This document shows, piece by piece, positions 27,039 to 36,796 of a stretch of 64,000 bases of DNA (its first letter is position 1; each line of letters starts with the position of its first letter). The notes below the pieces were generated by a model that was given only the letters and a program-made list of their open reading frames with translations, was not told the origin of the DNA and did no database searches. The stretch comes from Fluviispira multicolorata. GTDB lineage: Bacteria; Bdellovibrionota_B; Oligoflexia; Silvanigrellales; Silvanigrellaceae. The position numbers were made by a program, and so were the translations under genes. The stretch covers positions 62,001 through 126,000 of the forward strand of contig NZ_WFLN01000008.1 of the NCBI RefSeq assembly GCF_009208585.1, given 5' to 3'.

Positions 27039-27698
27039 ATGTCAGAAAAAAACATTAAAATATTAATAATAGATGACAGTGAATTAGATACGTATTTTAT
27101 ATCAGAAGGATTAAAAAATAAAAATTTTGAATGTGTTGTATTAAATGAAACTATTTCAGATGTTGAAATAGTTGAAAAATATTCTGTGAATCTTATTTTA
27201 TTAGACATATTAATGCCTAATATGGATGGAAATATGTTTTTAGAAAAAATAAGAGTAAAATATAATAAATTTGAGTTGCCTATTATTATGATTACTTCAT
27301 TAAATGATAATAAAAATTTAGAAAAATCTATGAAATTAGGGGCAAATGATTATATTTCAAAACCAGTTAATATTGATATAGCAGCAACTCGAATAAACAA
27401 TCAAATTATGATGAGCAAACTGTATAAAGAAAATTTACAAAAGAAAGAAATAGAAACAATAAATTCAATAATAATTACTTATAATCACGAGATTAATAAC
27501 TCTTTAACAATAGCACAAATGGCTTTAAAACGTATTGAAAGTAAATTAGCAAAAAATGATTTAAATATTTTTAATAAGGCAAAAAATGCTCTTAAAAGAA
27601 TAGAAGTCACTGTAAAGAAAATAAAGGACATTGAGGATGGCAGTAAGTTGGATTGGGAAATCTACGCTGATAATCCTCAGAATAAGATTTTGAAATAG
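27039..27698 (+). CDS. Receiver protein with a DHp-like helical domain and no ATPase domain
   Basis: 219 residues. Residues 1-125 are a receiver (IIDDSELD, phospho-acceptor Asp56 in LLLDILMPNMDG, Thr-Ser switch in MITSLND, Lys-Pro in SKPVN). The C-terminal 85 residues are helical and contain TYNHEINNSLTIAQMAL, an H-box-like sequence with His150, but the frame stops before any N- or G-box. It cannot autophosphorylate by itself. It may be a phosphotransfer relay (compare Spo0B/ChpT in principle) between the adjacent hybrid kinase and another protein. It lies 14 bases after that kinase and is certainly co-transcribed. Confidence 0.75.
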   Translation: MSEKNIKILIIDDSELDTYFISEGLKNKNFECVVLNETISDVEIVEKYSVNLILLDILMPNMDGNMFLEKIRVKYNKFELPIIMITSLNDNKNLEKSMKLGANDYISKPVNIDIAATRINNQIMMSKLYKENLQKKEIETINSIIITYNHEINNSLTIAQMALKRIESKLAKNDLNIFNKAKNALKRIEVTVKKIKDIEDGSKLDWEIYADNPQNKILK

Positions 27699-27772
27699 AA
27701 TTATTTTTAAAATATAACGTTTAATTAAGAAATAAATTAAATCCATATAGAATATACAGAGGTATTATATAA

Positions 27773-27856
27773 TTCAACTTACGCCATTCTGTTCTTGATT
27801 ATCTTGCTCCTTTAGAATATGAAGCAAATTATGAAATTCAATATTTCTCTATTTGA
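27773..27856 (+). pseudogene. C-terminal remnant of an IS3-family transposase
   Basis: The frame from 27773 reads FNLRHSVLDYLAPLEYE and ends at a TGA at 27854-27856. This matches the very end of IS3-family OrfB integrases (N-x-x-R-x-H-S-x-L-x-Y-x-x-P-x-E-Y/F-E). A stop (27770) lies directly upstream and nothing else of the transposase is visible, so this is a scar of about 85 bases in the gap before the acyltransferase gene. The surrounding 249-base gap holds no other gene. Confidence 0.6.
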
Positions 27857-27947
27857 GGGGTCGAGCAGTTTCATTAAAGCTTAAACTTTGGTAATTAAAA
27901 TTAATAGCGGTTAAGCAATTTTTTTATCAACATAATGGGTAATTAGT

Positions 27948-29909
27948 TTGAATAATATTAATAAATTACTGTATCGACCAGATATAGATGGCTTGCGAGC
28001 AGTTGCAGTCTTTTTTGTTGTCATTTATCATTTATTTCCAAGTAAAATTCCGGGTGGTTTTATAGGCGTTGATATATTTTTTGTAATTTCAGGATTTTTA
28101 ATTTCAACAAATATATTTAAGAATTTAGACAATAATACTTTTCTTATCTCTGACTTTTATATGAGACGGGTCTTAAGAATATTTCCTGCACTTATTTTAG
28201 TAATAATGACAACTCTTTTGTTAGGATGGTTAATATTATTCGAACGTGAATTCGTTTATCTTGGAAAACATATTGCAGGAGGTATTGGCTTTGTTTCAAA
28301 TGAACTCCAGTGGAGGGAAAGTGTAGATTATTTTAATTCTGGCTTAAGGCCACTTTTAAATTTATGGTCTCTTGGGGTTGAAGAGCAGTTTTATTTATTA
28401 TGGCCATTTATTGCTATTGTAAGCTGGAAGTTTAAAAGAAATTTTTTAAAAATAATGATTTTATTATTTCTTATTTCATTTATTACAAATATAATCTTAC
28501 TCTATTTATTTGAAATGATAAGCGAATCATATCTTATGACCGTATCAAGATTTTGGGAGCTTGCTGCTGGAGGAATATTAGGATATCTTACATTATATAA
28601 GAGAAATGAATCTTCAGAACGTATTAATAATATTAAATCTATTTTTGGTATTATTCTCCTTATATTATCAGTATTTTTAATAAATAGCGATAAAATGTTT
28701 CCAGGATTTTGGGCACTAATGCCTGTTATTGGTGCTTATTTAATAATTTCATCAGGAAGAAAACCTATTGTTAATAGGTATTTTCTTTCAAATAAATATA
28801 TCGTTTATATAGGTTTAATAAGTTATCCTATTTATCTCTGGCATTGGCCCTTAATTGTTTTTAATAAGTATTTATTTCCAAATCCTTCCGCATTTTTGAA
28901 TCTAATATGTGTACTTATTTTAACTTTATTATTATCAGTTTTAACATTTTATTTTGTTGAAAATCCTATTAAAAAAGTTAATAAAAAAACAGCCGTATAT
29001 TCTTTAATTTCTGTTTCAATATTGTTAGTAATAATTGGAGTTGGAGGATATAAAGGAAAAATTAAGCCTTATTCGAGTCAATTTGAGTTACAAAGCTATA
29101 ATGACGCTGTAAAAGATTGGGATTATCCTCCAAAGTTTCTACATAAAAGCTTTTATAATGGATCTTCTTTAAATCAAAATGGAGTTTATAAAGACAAAAT
29201 ATTATTTATGGGAGATAGTAATATTGAACAATATGCTCCAAGAATTGAAAAAATATTAATCGATAATCCGAGTATTAAGAAAAGTACAATATTTTTTACA
29301 GGCAGCGGCTGTTACCCAATAAAGAATGTAAAAATTAGAGGTAAGCTCAGTTGCCAAAAATATCTTCAAGATGTTTATGATTATGCTGAAGATCCCCAAG
29401 TTCAAACAGTTGTTATTGGTTCTGAGTGGTTGGGTTATTTGAAGGAAGATGTAAAGGCATATTATGAGAATGAACATTTTATTGGATTTCTAAGGAAATC
29501 GCCTGTGGCAGTAGATAAAATGCTTAATGAGTTTGAATTGAGTCTCAAAAGACTAGTTGATTTAAAAAAATCTGTATATGTTATTCTTAACATACCTAGA
29601 GGGGAAGTTCTTTCCCCATTACATATGATCAATCGTTCTATATTTAATGATAGGTTTAGTATTAATATTCAAAATGTCAGTAAAGTTGATATTATTAATT
29701 CGAAAAATTCATTCTTAAAGAGATTAAAAAATGTTGTAATTGAAGCAGGTGCCCAGGTCATTGATCCATTAGATTATCTTTGTGGTAAAGACTCAATATG
29801 TCCAAGTACATATGAAAATAAACCAATTTATAAGGATGCAGGGCATTTGCGGGCTTCTTTTGTGAGAGAGCATATAACTTATCTTGATTTTCTTATTCTT
29901 CAAAAATAA
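27948..29909 (+). CDS. Acyltransferase 3 (OafA/YrhL-like) with C-terminal SGNH domain
   Basis: 653-residue inner-membrane O-acyltransferase that probably acetylates LPS or another surface glycan. The first 370 residues carry ten or so membrane helices and the family motifs YRPDIDGLRAVAV and GFIGVDIFFVISGFLIS, plus SLGVEEQFYLLWP. The C-terminal 270 residues are a periplasmic SGNH hydrolase-like domain with MGDSN (nucleophile Ser) and DAGHLRASFV (His). The start is TTG at 27948; an in-frame stop lies five codons upstream and no ATG fits, and the SD is weak. The last residues reach the expected SGNH end. Acyl group and acceptor cannot be told from sequence. Confidence 0.85.
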   Translation: MNNINKLLYRPDIDGLRAVAVFFVVIYHLFPSKIPGGFIGVDIFFVISGFLISTNIFKNLDNNTFLISDFYMRRVLRIFPALILVIMTTLLLGWLILFEREFVYLGKHIAGGIGFVSNELQWRESVDYFNSGLRPLLNLWSLGVEEQFYLLWPFIAIVSWKFKRNFLKIMILLFLISFITNIILLYLFEMISESYLMTVSRFWELAAGGILGYLTLYKRNESSERINNIKSIFGIILLILSVFLINSDKMFPGFWALMPVIGAYLIISSGRKPIVNRYFLSNKYIVYIGLISYPIYLWHWPLIVFNKYLFPNPSAFLNLICVLILTLLLSVLTFYFVENPIKKVNKKTAVYSLISVSILLVIIGVGGYKGKIKPYSSQFELQSYNDAVKDWDYPPKFLHKSFYNGSSLNQNGVYKDKILFMGDSNIEQYAPRIEKILIDNPSIKKSTIFFTGSGCYPIKNVKIRGKLSCQKYLQDVYDYAEDPQVQTVVIGSEWLGYLKEDVKAYYENEHFIGFLRKSPVAVDKMLNEFELSLKRLVDLKKSVYVILNIPRGEVLSPLHMINRSIFNDRFSINIQNVSKVDIINSKNSFLKRLKNVVIEAGAQVIDPLDYLCGKDSICPSTYENKPIYKDAGHLRASFVREHITYLDFLILQK

Positions 29910-29937
29910 TCTAAACCTCTAGCAAGTTAATAACAGA

Positions 29938-29983
29938 GTATAAAAAATTTATTCCATTTATTCACAAAGTACATTTTTTATAC
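29938..29983 (+). terminator. Long-loop inverted repeat after the acyltransferase gene
   Basis: GTATAAAAAAT at 29938-29948 and ATTTTTTATAC at 29973-29983 are perfectly complementary over 11 bases with a 24-base loop. It comes 29 bases after the stop and may terminate the transcript, though the loop is long and no separate T-run follows. Confidence 0.45.
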
Positions 29984-29993
29984 AATTAGCATA

Positions 29994-30022
29994 TTGACAA
30001 TATTGATTTTGTAAACTATCAA
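29994..30022 (+). promoter_or_regulatory. Candidate promoter of the small exported protein gene
   Basis: TTGACA at 29994-29999, a 17-base spacer, and TATCAA at 30017-30022. It lies in the 311-base gap 29910-30220, which otherwise holds only AT-rich sequence; a second TTGACA near 30137 has no good -10 at the right distance. Confidence 0.4.
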
Positions 30023-30220
30023 AAATACTTGTACTTTATATTCGATCAAAGTTTTGTAAAAAGGAATGATTTAATTATTAGGATCTAAATTTTGTAGAAT
30101 TTTAGTTTTTTAAAAAATGTAATATTTCAGATTTTTTGACATATAATAAATTATATTTCTTCATATTTTTTCAAATTCTCATAAATACAATTTTTATATA
30201 TTTAGAAGGAGAGCTATATA

Positions 30221-30772
30221 ATGAACAAAATATATCTAAAATCCATTTTTCTTTCTCTATTGTTACCTTCAATGAATGCACATTCAAATGTCAGATTTAA
30301 TCCTCCCAATAATCATAGAAATTCTTTCATAGAGAAAACGAAGTATCTAAACATTGATTCTAATGATATTGCACAGGAGCCTAACTGCTCAAGTGTACAT
30401 GTTTGGTATACATTAAATAATAAAGATATGAAATACAGTTGGTATATTCAAATTTCAAGATTGTTTGAAGATAATATAAATTTTTTAGATGAATCATGCA
30501 ATCGAATAGATATTAATAATAAGATTGAAATACCGCCAAACAGAACAAGAAAAGTAGGTATGGAAGTCACTACGGAAAAATCATTTAATTCAATTTATTC
30601 TTTTACTGCAGTCAGAAATGATGAAGCATTAGCTCGTGTTCCTAATTATAAATACGCTTGTATATTTGTAATTTCGGCTTATGGACCAGGGCAATTGAAT
30701 CGAATGGATTGGCGACTGAACAATGCGGATTGTGTATCAAGTTATCTTGGCACTCAATACGATCTTAAATAG
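30221..30772 (+). CDS. Small exported protein of unknown function
   Basis: 183 residues with a signal peptide (KSIFLSLLLPSMNAHS) and AGAAGGAGAG as SD. The mature part has Cys residues at CSSV, CNRI, CIFV and CVSS that could form disulfides, and beta-rich segments (VHVWYTLNN, YSWYIQISRLF). I recognise no family. It is monocistronic, between the acyltransferase gene and the convergent dnaE. Confidence 0.6.
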   Translation: MNKIYLKSIFLSLLLPSMNAHSNVRFNPPNNHRNSFIEKTKYLNIDSNDIAQEPNCSSVHVWYTLNNKDMKYSWYIQISRLFEDNINFLDESCNRIDINNKIEIPPNRTRKVGMEVTTEKSFNSIYSFTAVRNDEALARVPNYKYACIFVISAYGPGQLNRMDWRLNNADCVSSYLGTQYDLK

Positions 30773-30811
30773 TGAGGATATATAAGTTAGGCGGCAAGTT
30801 TCTTGTCAAAC

Positions 30812-33800
30812 TCAGTTCAGCACTTGATAATGATAAACTCTTTCAACTTTAACAAGACCTGGCCAAGTGTTTTCAATATCCATAATAAAATTATCGGTAG
30901 GAGTAATATAATGATTACCCATTTTTGCTTTTAATCTGAGGTTGTGATCAGGAATTGCAATATTCATATAAAGGGGAGTTTTGCCTTTATTTTTTATAAG
31001 AATATTTATAAGATTTTTTATATTTTCTTTTCCCATTAAAAATGTTTCTTCAGTTGAAAGAATAATTCTTTTTACAAGTTCAATTCTTTTATTAGCAACG
31101 CGATCGATACTTTGGACGATACCTTTAACACTTCCATCTTCAATACCTTTTTTGATCTTGCACTCAACAACAAGAGCTTCGCCTATTTTAATTGTTTCAG
31201 TGAGAGCTGCATATTGTTTGCTAAATAAAGTAACTTCAAGTTCTCCAAACCCATCTTCAATTTTTAAGATTAAAAAAGAATTTCCATCTTTATTTTTTTT
31301 CTCTAAATTCATAGTCACAATCCCTGCAACTTTAATAGCTTTTCTTTTATAATCAGGAACTTCATCAGGTTCTAAATAAAGAATAGCTTGATTAAGTGAA
31401 ATTTCAGAGATTTCTTTTAGGTCTGCACGTATGAGGTCAGCAGGATGTCCAGTCATATAAAAACCAAGGGTTGCAAATTCATGGGCAAGTTGCTCATAAA
31501 ATGTCCAAGGTTTAGTGGATTTAATTTGAATTGGTATTAGAAAATTAGCAATTTTATTTGGGCAATTTTCTGATTTTACAATGGTTGGCAGAATATTGGG
31601 TAAGAAAATAAAATCATCAGTATTTTTTTTCTTTTTAGGAGTAGGTTCAATTTTTTGGAGAATTTCTTGTTTAGTTATAGTGTTGCTATCATTAAACATT
31701 CCAAATATATCAAAACTTGTATTTTCTTCTCTCTCAGTCTCTTTAGCAATGGTTTTTAACCAAGTGTCTGAGTTTGTCATGAGTTCAGCACGATTGCTTG
31801 CAATAGAGTCAAATGCACCTGCTTTAATAAGGCTTTCCATCACTTTTTTATTTAATTTCCGTGCATCAAGTCGTGCAATAAATTCTGGAACAGTGCCAAA
31901 GATCCCATTTTTTTCTCTTTCTTCGACAATCATATTAATTATGCCTGAACCAAGTCCTTTAATGGCACCTAAGCCAAATTGAATGATTTTGTCGTCTGGA
32001 ATACTAAATTCAAAGCGTGAATGATTAACGCATGGTGGTAAAATAGCAATTTTCATTCGTTTACAGTCACGGACATAGCCAACAATTTTATCGGTGTTGT
32101 CTAAATCACAGGTCATAATTGCTGTCATAAACTCAGTGGGATAATATGTTTTTAACCAAGCAGTTTGGTATGTTACCCAACCATAAGCAGCGGTATGACT
32201 TTTATTAAAACCGTATTCCGCAAATTTTGCCATAAGATCAAAAAGATCAGCTGCTTTTTCGGGATTGTGTCCATTTTCAGTTGCACCTGAGACAAACCGA
32301 CTTTTTTGTCTTTCCATTTCATTTTTATCTTTTTTACCCATGGCGCGTCTCAATAAATCTGCTTCACCCAAGGTATAATTTGCAAGGACAGCTGCAATTT
32401 TTTGCACTTGCTCCTGATAGACAATGACTCCGTAAGTGTCACTTAATATTGGTTCAAGTTCTTCAAATGGGTATTCCACTTGTGTTTCGCCATGTTTGCG
32501 CTTCACAAAATCATCGACCATCCCTGAGCCTAATGGCCCAGGACGGAACAAGGCAAGAACGGCAATAATATCGGTAAAACAAGTTGGTTTTAAGTTCGCA
32601 ATGAGTTTACGCATGCCATTGGACTCAAGCTGAAAAATGCCGGTGACGTGAGCTGTAGAAATCATTTCATAAACTTTAGGATCTTCGAGCTCAATACTGT
32701 CAATATCTATATTTATATTATATCTTTTTTGAGAAATTTTTACTGCATTATCAATAACAGTAAGGGTTTTTAATCCTAAAAAGTCAAATTTAATAAGCCC
32801 AATTTTCTCTGCATATTTATTTTCAAATTGGGTAAGAAGTTGGCCGTCAGTTTCAAGAAGCGGACAACGCTCGTCGAGAGCACGGTCAGAAATAATTACG
32901 CCTGCAGCGTGAATACCGAGAGAGCTGAGCGTGCCTTCGACTTCAAGAGCACTTTCCCAGAGGTTTTTTGCACGTTCATCGGATGCAATTCGTTCTTGAA
33001 TTTTAATTTCTTCTTTAAACGCTTGTTCAAGAGTGATTCCTGGGGATTCAGGAATTAATTTTGCAAACTCGTTACTTTCATGAAAAAGCCAGCCATTAAT
33101 TCGGGCAAGATTTTTTAGCGCATTTTTTGCCATCATTCGACCAAAAGTAACAATTTGCGATACTGCACGATTGCCATATTTTTGATAGACATAATTTAGA
33201 ACATCACCACGCCTATCTTGGCAAAAATCTGTATCAATATCTGGCATAGAAATACGATCTGGATTTAAAAAACGCTCAAATAATAAATTAAAGCGAATGG
33301 GATCGATATTTGTAATGCGTAACGCATAAGTAACAATGCTACCTGCAGCAGAACCACGACCTGGGCCTACGGGGATTTTTTGTTCTTTTGCCCAATTTAT
33401 AAAGTCTTGTACGATTAAAAAATATCCTGAAAATTTCATTTTTAAAATAACTGAAAGCTCATATTCGAGACGTACTTTATATTCATCCCAAACTTTTTCG
33501 TTAAATGATTTTCCCATCCAATGTTCAACAGCACTTTTGCGGGCCTCAAGGCCTTTACGAGAAAGACGTACGAGACAGTCATCAGAGGTTTCATTTTCTC
33601 TCTGTCTATAGTCTGGCATAAAAATACTTTTAGTATCGATTTTAACGTCACATCTATCAGCAATTTTTTTTGTATTTGAAATTGCTTCAGGGTATTTTGA
33701 AAATTTTAATTGCATTTCTTCAAAGGTTGGTAAGTGAAAGTCTATAAAACTTGGAATACCTCTTACATCAGATTTTTGTAATTTATGTTTAATAGCAAGT

Positions 33801-34465
33801 AAAGACATGTGTGTTTCTTTATCTTGTTTATTAATATAATGTACGTCAGCTGTAGCAACAATTTCAACTTGATTTTGTTTTGCAATCTTTATAAGATTTG
33901 GAATTAATCTTTTTTGTTCAGGTATACCATTATCAATGAGTTCAACAAAAGTATTTTCGTTGCCAAATATTTCTGTTAATTTATTTAAATATTTAGCTGC
34001 ATTTTCTAATTCATTTTTTAAAATAAGTGCAGACAATTCGCCTTTCATGCAGCTTGTTAAGCAAATTATTCCCTTTGAATATTTTTGTAAATCTGCAATA
34101 GTAACTGAAGTGGAATCAGGATATATATTATTTTTTCCAGTTGTATTGGCAATTGTACAGAGCTTAATTAAGTTTGCGTAACCTTCATTATTTTCTGCGA
34201 GTAAAATTAAATGTGAAACCTGTTTTTTATCTTCTAATAAAATAGTTTCGACATTTATTTCATAACCAATAATGCCATTAATTTTTTCAGCTTGGCAGGA
34301 AAGGAAAAACTCAAGCACACCATGCATTCCGTCATGGTCAGTGAGTGCAGCTGCCCTCGCTCCTCTTTTGCTGAGTTCTTTAACCAGTTTTTTTACTTTT
34401 ATGGAACCATCAAGAAGTGAGTACTCGGAATGGATATGGAGGTGGACAAATTCTTCTGGCTGCAC
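30812..34465 (-). CDS. dnaE: DNA polymerase III alpha subunit
   Basis: Replicative polymerase, 1217 residues. An N-terminal PHP domain (HLHIHSEYSLLDG, ALTDHDGMHG) is followed by the polymerase core with GPGRGSAAGS and catalytic Asp residues in MPDIDTDF, the YGVIVYQEQ and RRAMGKKD fingers region, the helix-hairpin-helix part, and an OB-fold near residues 1000-1090. The start is GTG at 34465: an in-frame stop lies two codons upstream and no ATG precedes the PHP motif; GAGA serves as SD. It is 21 bases downstream of a DUF507 gene on the same strand. The Lys-rich insert after about 920 (TPKKKKN) is not a known conserved part. Confidence 0.95.
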   Translation of the reverse strand: MQPEEFVHLHIHSEYSLLDGSIKVKKLVKELSKRGARAAALTDHDGMHGVLEFFLSCQAEKINGIIGYEINVETILLEDKKQVSHLILLAENNEGYANLIKLCTIANTTGKNNIYPDSTSVTIADLQKYSKGIICLTSCMKGELSALILKNELENAAKYLNKLTEIFGNENTFVELIDNGIPEQKRLIPNLIKIAKQNQVEIVATADVHYINKQDKETHMSLLAIKHKLQKSDVRGIPSFIDFHLPTFEEMQLKFSKYPEAISNTKKIADRCDVKIDTKSIFMPDYRQRENETSDDCLVRLSRKGLEARKSAVEHWMGKSFNEKVWDEYKVRLEYELSVILKMKFSGYFLIVQDFINWAKEQKIPVGPGRGSAAGSIVTYALRITNIDPIRFNLLFERFLNPDRISMPDIDTDFCQDRRGDVLNYVYQKYGNRAVSQIVTFGRMMAKNALKNLARINGWLFHESNEFAKLIPESPGITLEQAFKEEIKIQERIASDERAKNLWESALEVEGTLSSLGIHAAGVIISDRALDERCPLLETDGQLLTQFENKYAEKIGLIKFDFLGLKTLTVIDNAVKISQKRYNINIDIDSIELEDPKVYEMISTAHVTGIFQLESNGMRKLIANLKPTCFTDIIAVLALFRPGPLGSGMVDDFVKRKHGETQVEYPFEELEPILSDTYGVIVYQEQVQKIAAVLANYTLGEADLLRRAMGKKDKNEMERQKSRFVSGATENGHNPEKAADLFDLMAKFAEYGFNKSHTAAYGWVTYQTAWLKTYYPTEFMTAIMTCDLDNTDKIVGYVRDCKRMKIAILPPCVNHSRFEFSIPDDKIIQFGLGAIKGLGSGIINMIVEEREKNGIFGTVPEFIARLDARKLNKKVMESLIKAGAFDSIASNRAELMTNSDTWLKTIAKETEREENTSFDIFGMFNDSNTITKQEILQKIEPTPKKKKNTDDFIFLPNILPTIVKSENCPNKIANFLIPIQIKSTKPWTFYEQLAHEFATLGFYMTGHPADLIRADLKEISEISLNQAILYLEPDEVPDYKRKAIKVAGIVTMNLEKKNKDGNSFLILKIEDGFGELEVTLFSKQYAALTETIKIGEALVVECKIKKGIEDGSVKGIVQSIDRVANKRIELVKRIILSTEETFLMGKENIKNLINILIKNKGKTPLYMNIAIPDHNLRLKAKMGNHYITPTDNFIMDIENTWPGLVKVERVYHYQVLN

Positions 34466-34486
34466 TTTTTATGATCTCTTTTGTAC

Positions 34487-35086
34487 TTAGCCGCCTACCG
34501 TTGTTGTTTCATCAGATGATTTTTGATTTGCAATACGTTGGCGGACTTCGTTGTAGCATCTATCGAATGCAATACACCAAGCGTGGCTGTATGATTCTTC
34601 ACCACTTTTCTTATTCACTATTTTTTCGACGGCTTCAATGATGCGGTCGTCTTCTACACGAAAACGGTGAATTGCTCTTGCTATGCAGTTTTGCACTTTC
34701 ATATCTTCACTAAAAAAATCAATGCCATCAATTTTCCAGATAGCTTTTAAAACTTTTTCAGCAAGGGAGTCTGCACGCTCTGGTTCGTCTCCCAAAATGA
34801 CTCTTTTAGAGCGAGCAAGGCGTACTTTAACCTCTTCAACAAGGCTTTCAAAACTCTTGCCAGATGATTTTGCAATTTGGCTTTGAGCGGAAACGAGACG
34901 TTCAGCTTCACGTGAGAGGCGATCTTCAGTACGGGAGTCGTCTTCTAGGACATTAGAGATTTGTTCGATAACTTTTTCTTCAATACGTTCTTCGGTATCA
35001 TAGTCAAGTTCAATATGTCCTGAACCCTTAAGAACTTTAAACACACGTTCCGCAAGTCGCTCGAGTTGCTCTGATGAGAGTTTCAT
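34487..35086 (-). CDS. DUF507 family protein
   Basis: 199 residues, highly charged and helical, with two similar halves (LERLAERVFKVLKGSG near residue 8 and ADSLAEKVLKAIWKIDG near residue 105), each followed by a VEDDRIIEAVEKIV-like helix. I associate this pattern with DUF507, a short family known mainly from deltaproteobacteria-like lineages. AAAGG before the ATG. The gene sits directly upstream of dnaE, so it is likely co-transcribed; function unknown. Confidence 0.65.
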   Translation of the reverse strand: MKLSSEQLERLAERVFKVLKGSGHIELDYDTEERIEEKVIEQISNVLEDDSRTEDRLSREAERLVSAQSQIAKSSGKSFESLVEEVKVRLARSKRVILGDEPERADSLAEKVLKAIWKIDGIDFFSEDMKVQNCIARAIHRFRVEDDRIIEAVEKIVNKKSGEESYSHAWCIAFDRCYNEVRQRIANQKSSDETTTVGG

Positions 35087-35191
35087 CGTTTGATACCTTT
35101 CTTATGGGACAAATTGTCATTTTACAAATAAACTAAGAGGCTTCAGATGAAGCTCAATTAGACATTATAGTTAACCAAACGAACGCATGCG

Positions 35192-36220
35192 TCAATCAGA
35201 TTTCTTACCTTGGCCTAAGTTTTTAGATTCAAGTAGGTTTAAAGAAGCTTGAGCCTGTTTATTTTCAGCTTCAAGATTCTTATAATCAGAGGAAATTTCT
35301 ACAAAACGTTTATAATAAAAAGCTGCTTTTTTTGGATCATTATTGGTATAAATTTTTCCTAATAGGTAAAGAGCTTCTGGGTAGTTAGGTTCAGCTGCAT
35401 GTGCCTTTTCGAGTTTATTTTTTGCTTGAAAAGTGTTGTTAAGTCTAAGATCGCATTTAGCAGAATCAGTTAAGGTGGAGGCCAAAAAAGGTCTTAATTT
35501 TAATATTATGTCATATATTTTTTGAGCTTTTTCGCAGTTATTAACCCCAGCATAAGCATTTCCAAGAACATTTAATAATAATATTTTTTCGGTTTCTGCA
35601 GTCGTTTGATCTTTGCTAACTATGCGAAAATCTGATTTTTCAAAATCTTGCATTGCTTTAATTGCTTTTGAATATTTTTCTTTTTTAATATCGATGCTTG
35701 TTGAAATAAGAAGTAATTGGAGATCAAGAGGGTTTCTTTCAAAATTTCTTTTAATTAAATTTTCAGCCTGATCATAATCACCTGTTTTTAAATAAACCCA
35801 ACTTAATGATTTTAGTGTTCTTAATTCTGAAGGAGAAATTGAAAGAGATTTTTGATAGAATTTAATTGCTTCTTTGTCAAAACCAAGACCTCTATTTGCT
35901 TCTCCTAAAAAATAAAAAAGTTCAGAATCTTTTGGGTAATACTCTGAAATATCGAGGAGTAAAAGAGCAGCTTCTTTAAATTTACCGATTTTTACTGAAA
36001 CTAAACCCAAATTTCTTTTTGCTGTGGTTGAATTGGGTTCCGCTTTAAGAGCGAGTTTATATTGTGTTGCCGAATTTTGAAAATCACCTTTTTCTGCAAA
36101 TTTATTACCAGAAATAATATAATTTAAGCTATCAGATGATATTTTTGAGCTTGAGCAACCATAAAGTAAAAAAATTGCAACCAAAGGAAATATTAAATTA
36201 ACAAATGTCTTTTTTATCAT
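35192..36220 (-). CDS. TPR-repeat lipoprotein
   Basis: 342 residues. A lipoprotein signal ending LLYGC (Cys21) predicts anchoring in a membrane facing the periplasm. At least six tetratricopeptide repeats follow, e.g. AEKGDFQNSATQYKLALKAE, AIKFYQKSLSISPSELRT and PNYPEALYLLGKIYTNN, so it is a protein-interaction scaffold, as in PilF- or BamD-like proteins. The ATG overlaps the rsmD stop (ATGA), showing translational coupling. The specific partner is not visible from the context. Confidence 0.8.
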   Translation of the reverse strand: MIKKTFVNLIFPLVAIFLLYGCSSSKISSDSLNYIISGNKFAEKGDFQNSATQYKLALKAEPNSTTAKRNLGLVSVKIGKFKEAALLLLDISEYYPKDSELFYFLGEANRGLGFDKEAIKFYQKSLSISPSELRTLKSLSWVYLKTGDYDQAENLIKRNFERNPLDLQLLLISTSIDIKKEKYSKAIKAMQDFEKSDFRIVSKDQTTAETEKILLLNVLGNAYAGVNNCEKAQKIYDIILKLRPFLASTLTDSAKCDLRLNNTFQAKNKLEKAHAAEPNYPEALYLLGKIYTNNDPKKAAFYYKRFVEISSDYKNLEAENKQAQASLNLLESKNLGQGKKSD

Positions 36221-36786
36221 GCCTCTTCCCTTTTTCTCCAGATTTCAATTTTTGTTTTGCCATAGATGCGTTCATCATCTTTCGACCATCCTTTGAATTT
36301 AGATTGTATCGAAATTTTGAGATCTTTTGGCATTTCAAAAATGACAGTGCAATTTTTATTGCACACATTTGCATTTTCAATTTCATCAAGAGAATTTGCA
36401 TACCATGGAGATTTATAGGGGGGATCAGCAAAAATAATGTCGTATTTTTCTTGAGAAGAGTAAGAAGTTAAAAATTTAGTAACATCTAATTTTATAATTG
36501 AATATTCATTTTCAGGGACTTTAAGACCATTTAAATTAACTTGAATACAATTTGCAGGTTCTATATTTTTCTCCACAAAGGTGACAAAATTTGCCCCTCG
36601 GCTGAGAGATTCAATTCCAAGCGATCCACTTCCAGAGAAGAGATCAAGGACTTTGGCATTGAGTAATTCATCTGAAAGAATGTTAAAAACACTTTCTTTG
36701 ACCCGATCTGAAGTGGGTCTTGTTATTTCGTTACCTTCGGTTGTGACTAAATTTCTTCTTTTATATTTTCCAGCAATAACTCTCAT
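36217..36786 (-). CDS. rsmD: 16S rRNA (guanine(966)-N2)-methyltransferase
   Basis: 189 residues, standard RsmD size. The N-terminal MRVIAGKYKRR and RPTSDRVKESVFNIL signatures are characteristic; SAM motif LDLFSGSGSLGIESLSRGA and the N-methyltransferase motif DPPYK follow. It would methylate G966 of 16S rRNA during 30S assembly. AAGG lies before the ATG. It overlaps the TPR lipoprotein gene by four bases and is 10 bases after the class IV aminotransferase gene, so the three form one minus-strand unit. Confidence 0.93.
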   Translation of the reverse strand: MRVIAGKYKRRNLVTTEGNEITRPTSDRVKESVFNILSDELLNAKVLDLFSGSGSLGIESLSRGANFVTFVEKNIEPANCIQVNLNGLKVPENEYSIIKLDVTKFLTSYSSQEKYDIIFADPPYKSPWYANSLDEIENANVCNKNCTVIFEMPKDLKISIQSKFKGWSKDDERIYGKTKIEIWRKREEA

Positions 36787-36796
36787 TTATATGACC

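Noticed and set aside
30782..30811. Hairpin between the exported protein gene and dnaE as terminator
   Set aside because: The stem is only six pairs with one G-T and no T-run follows on either strand.
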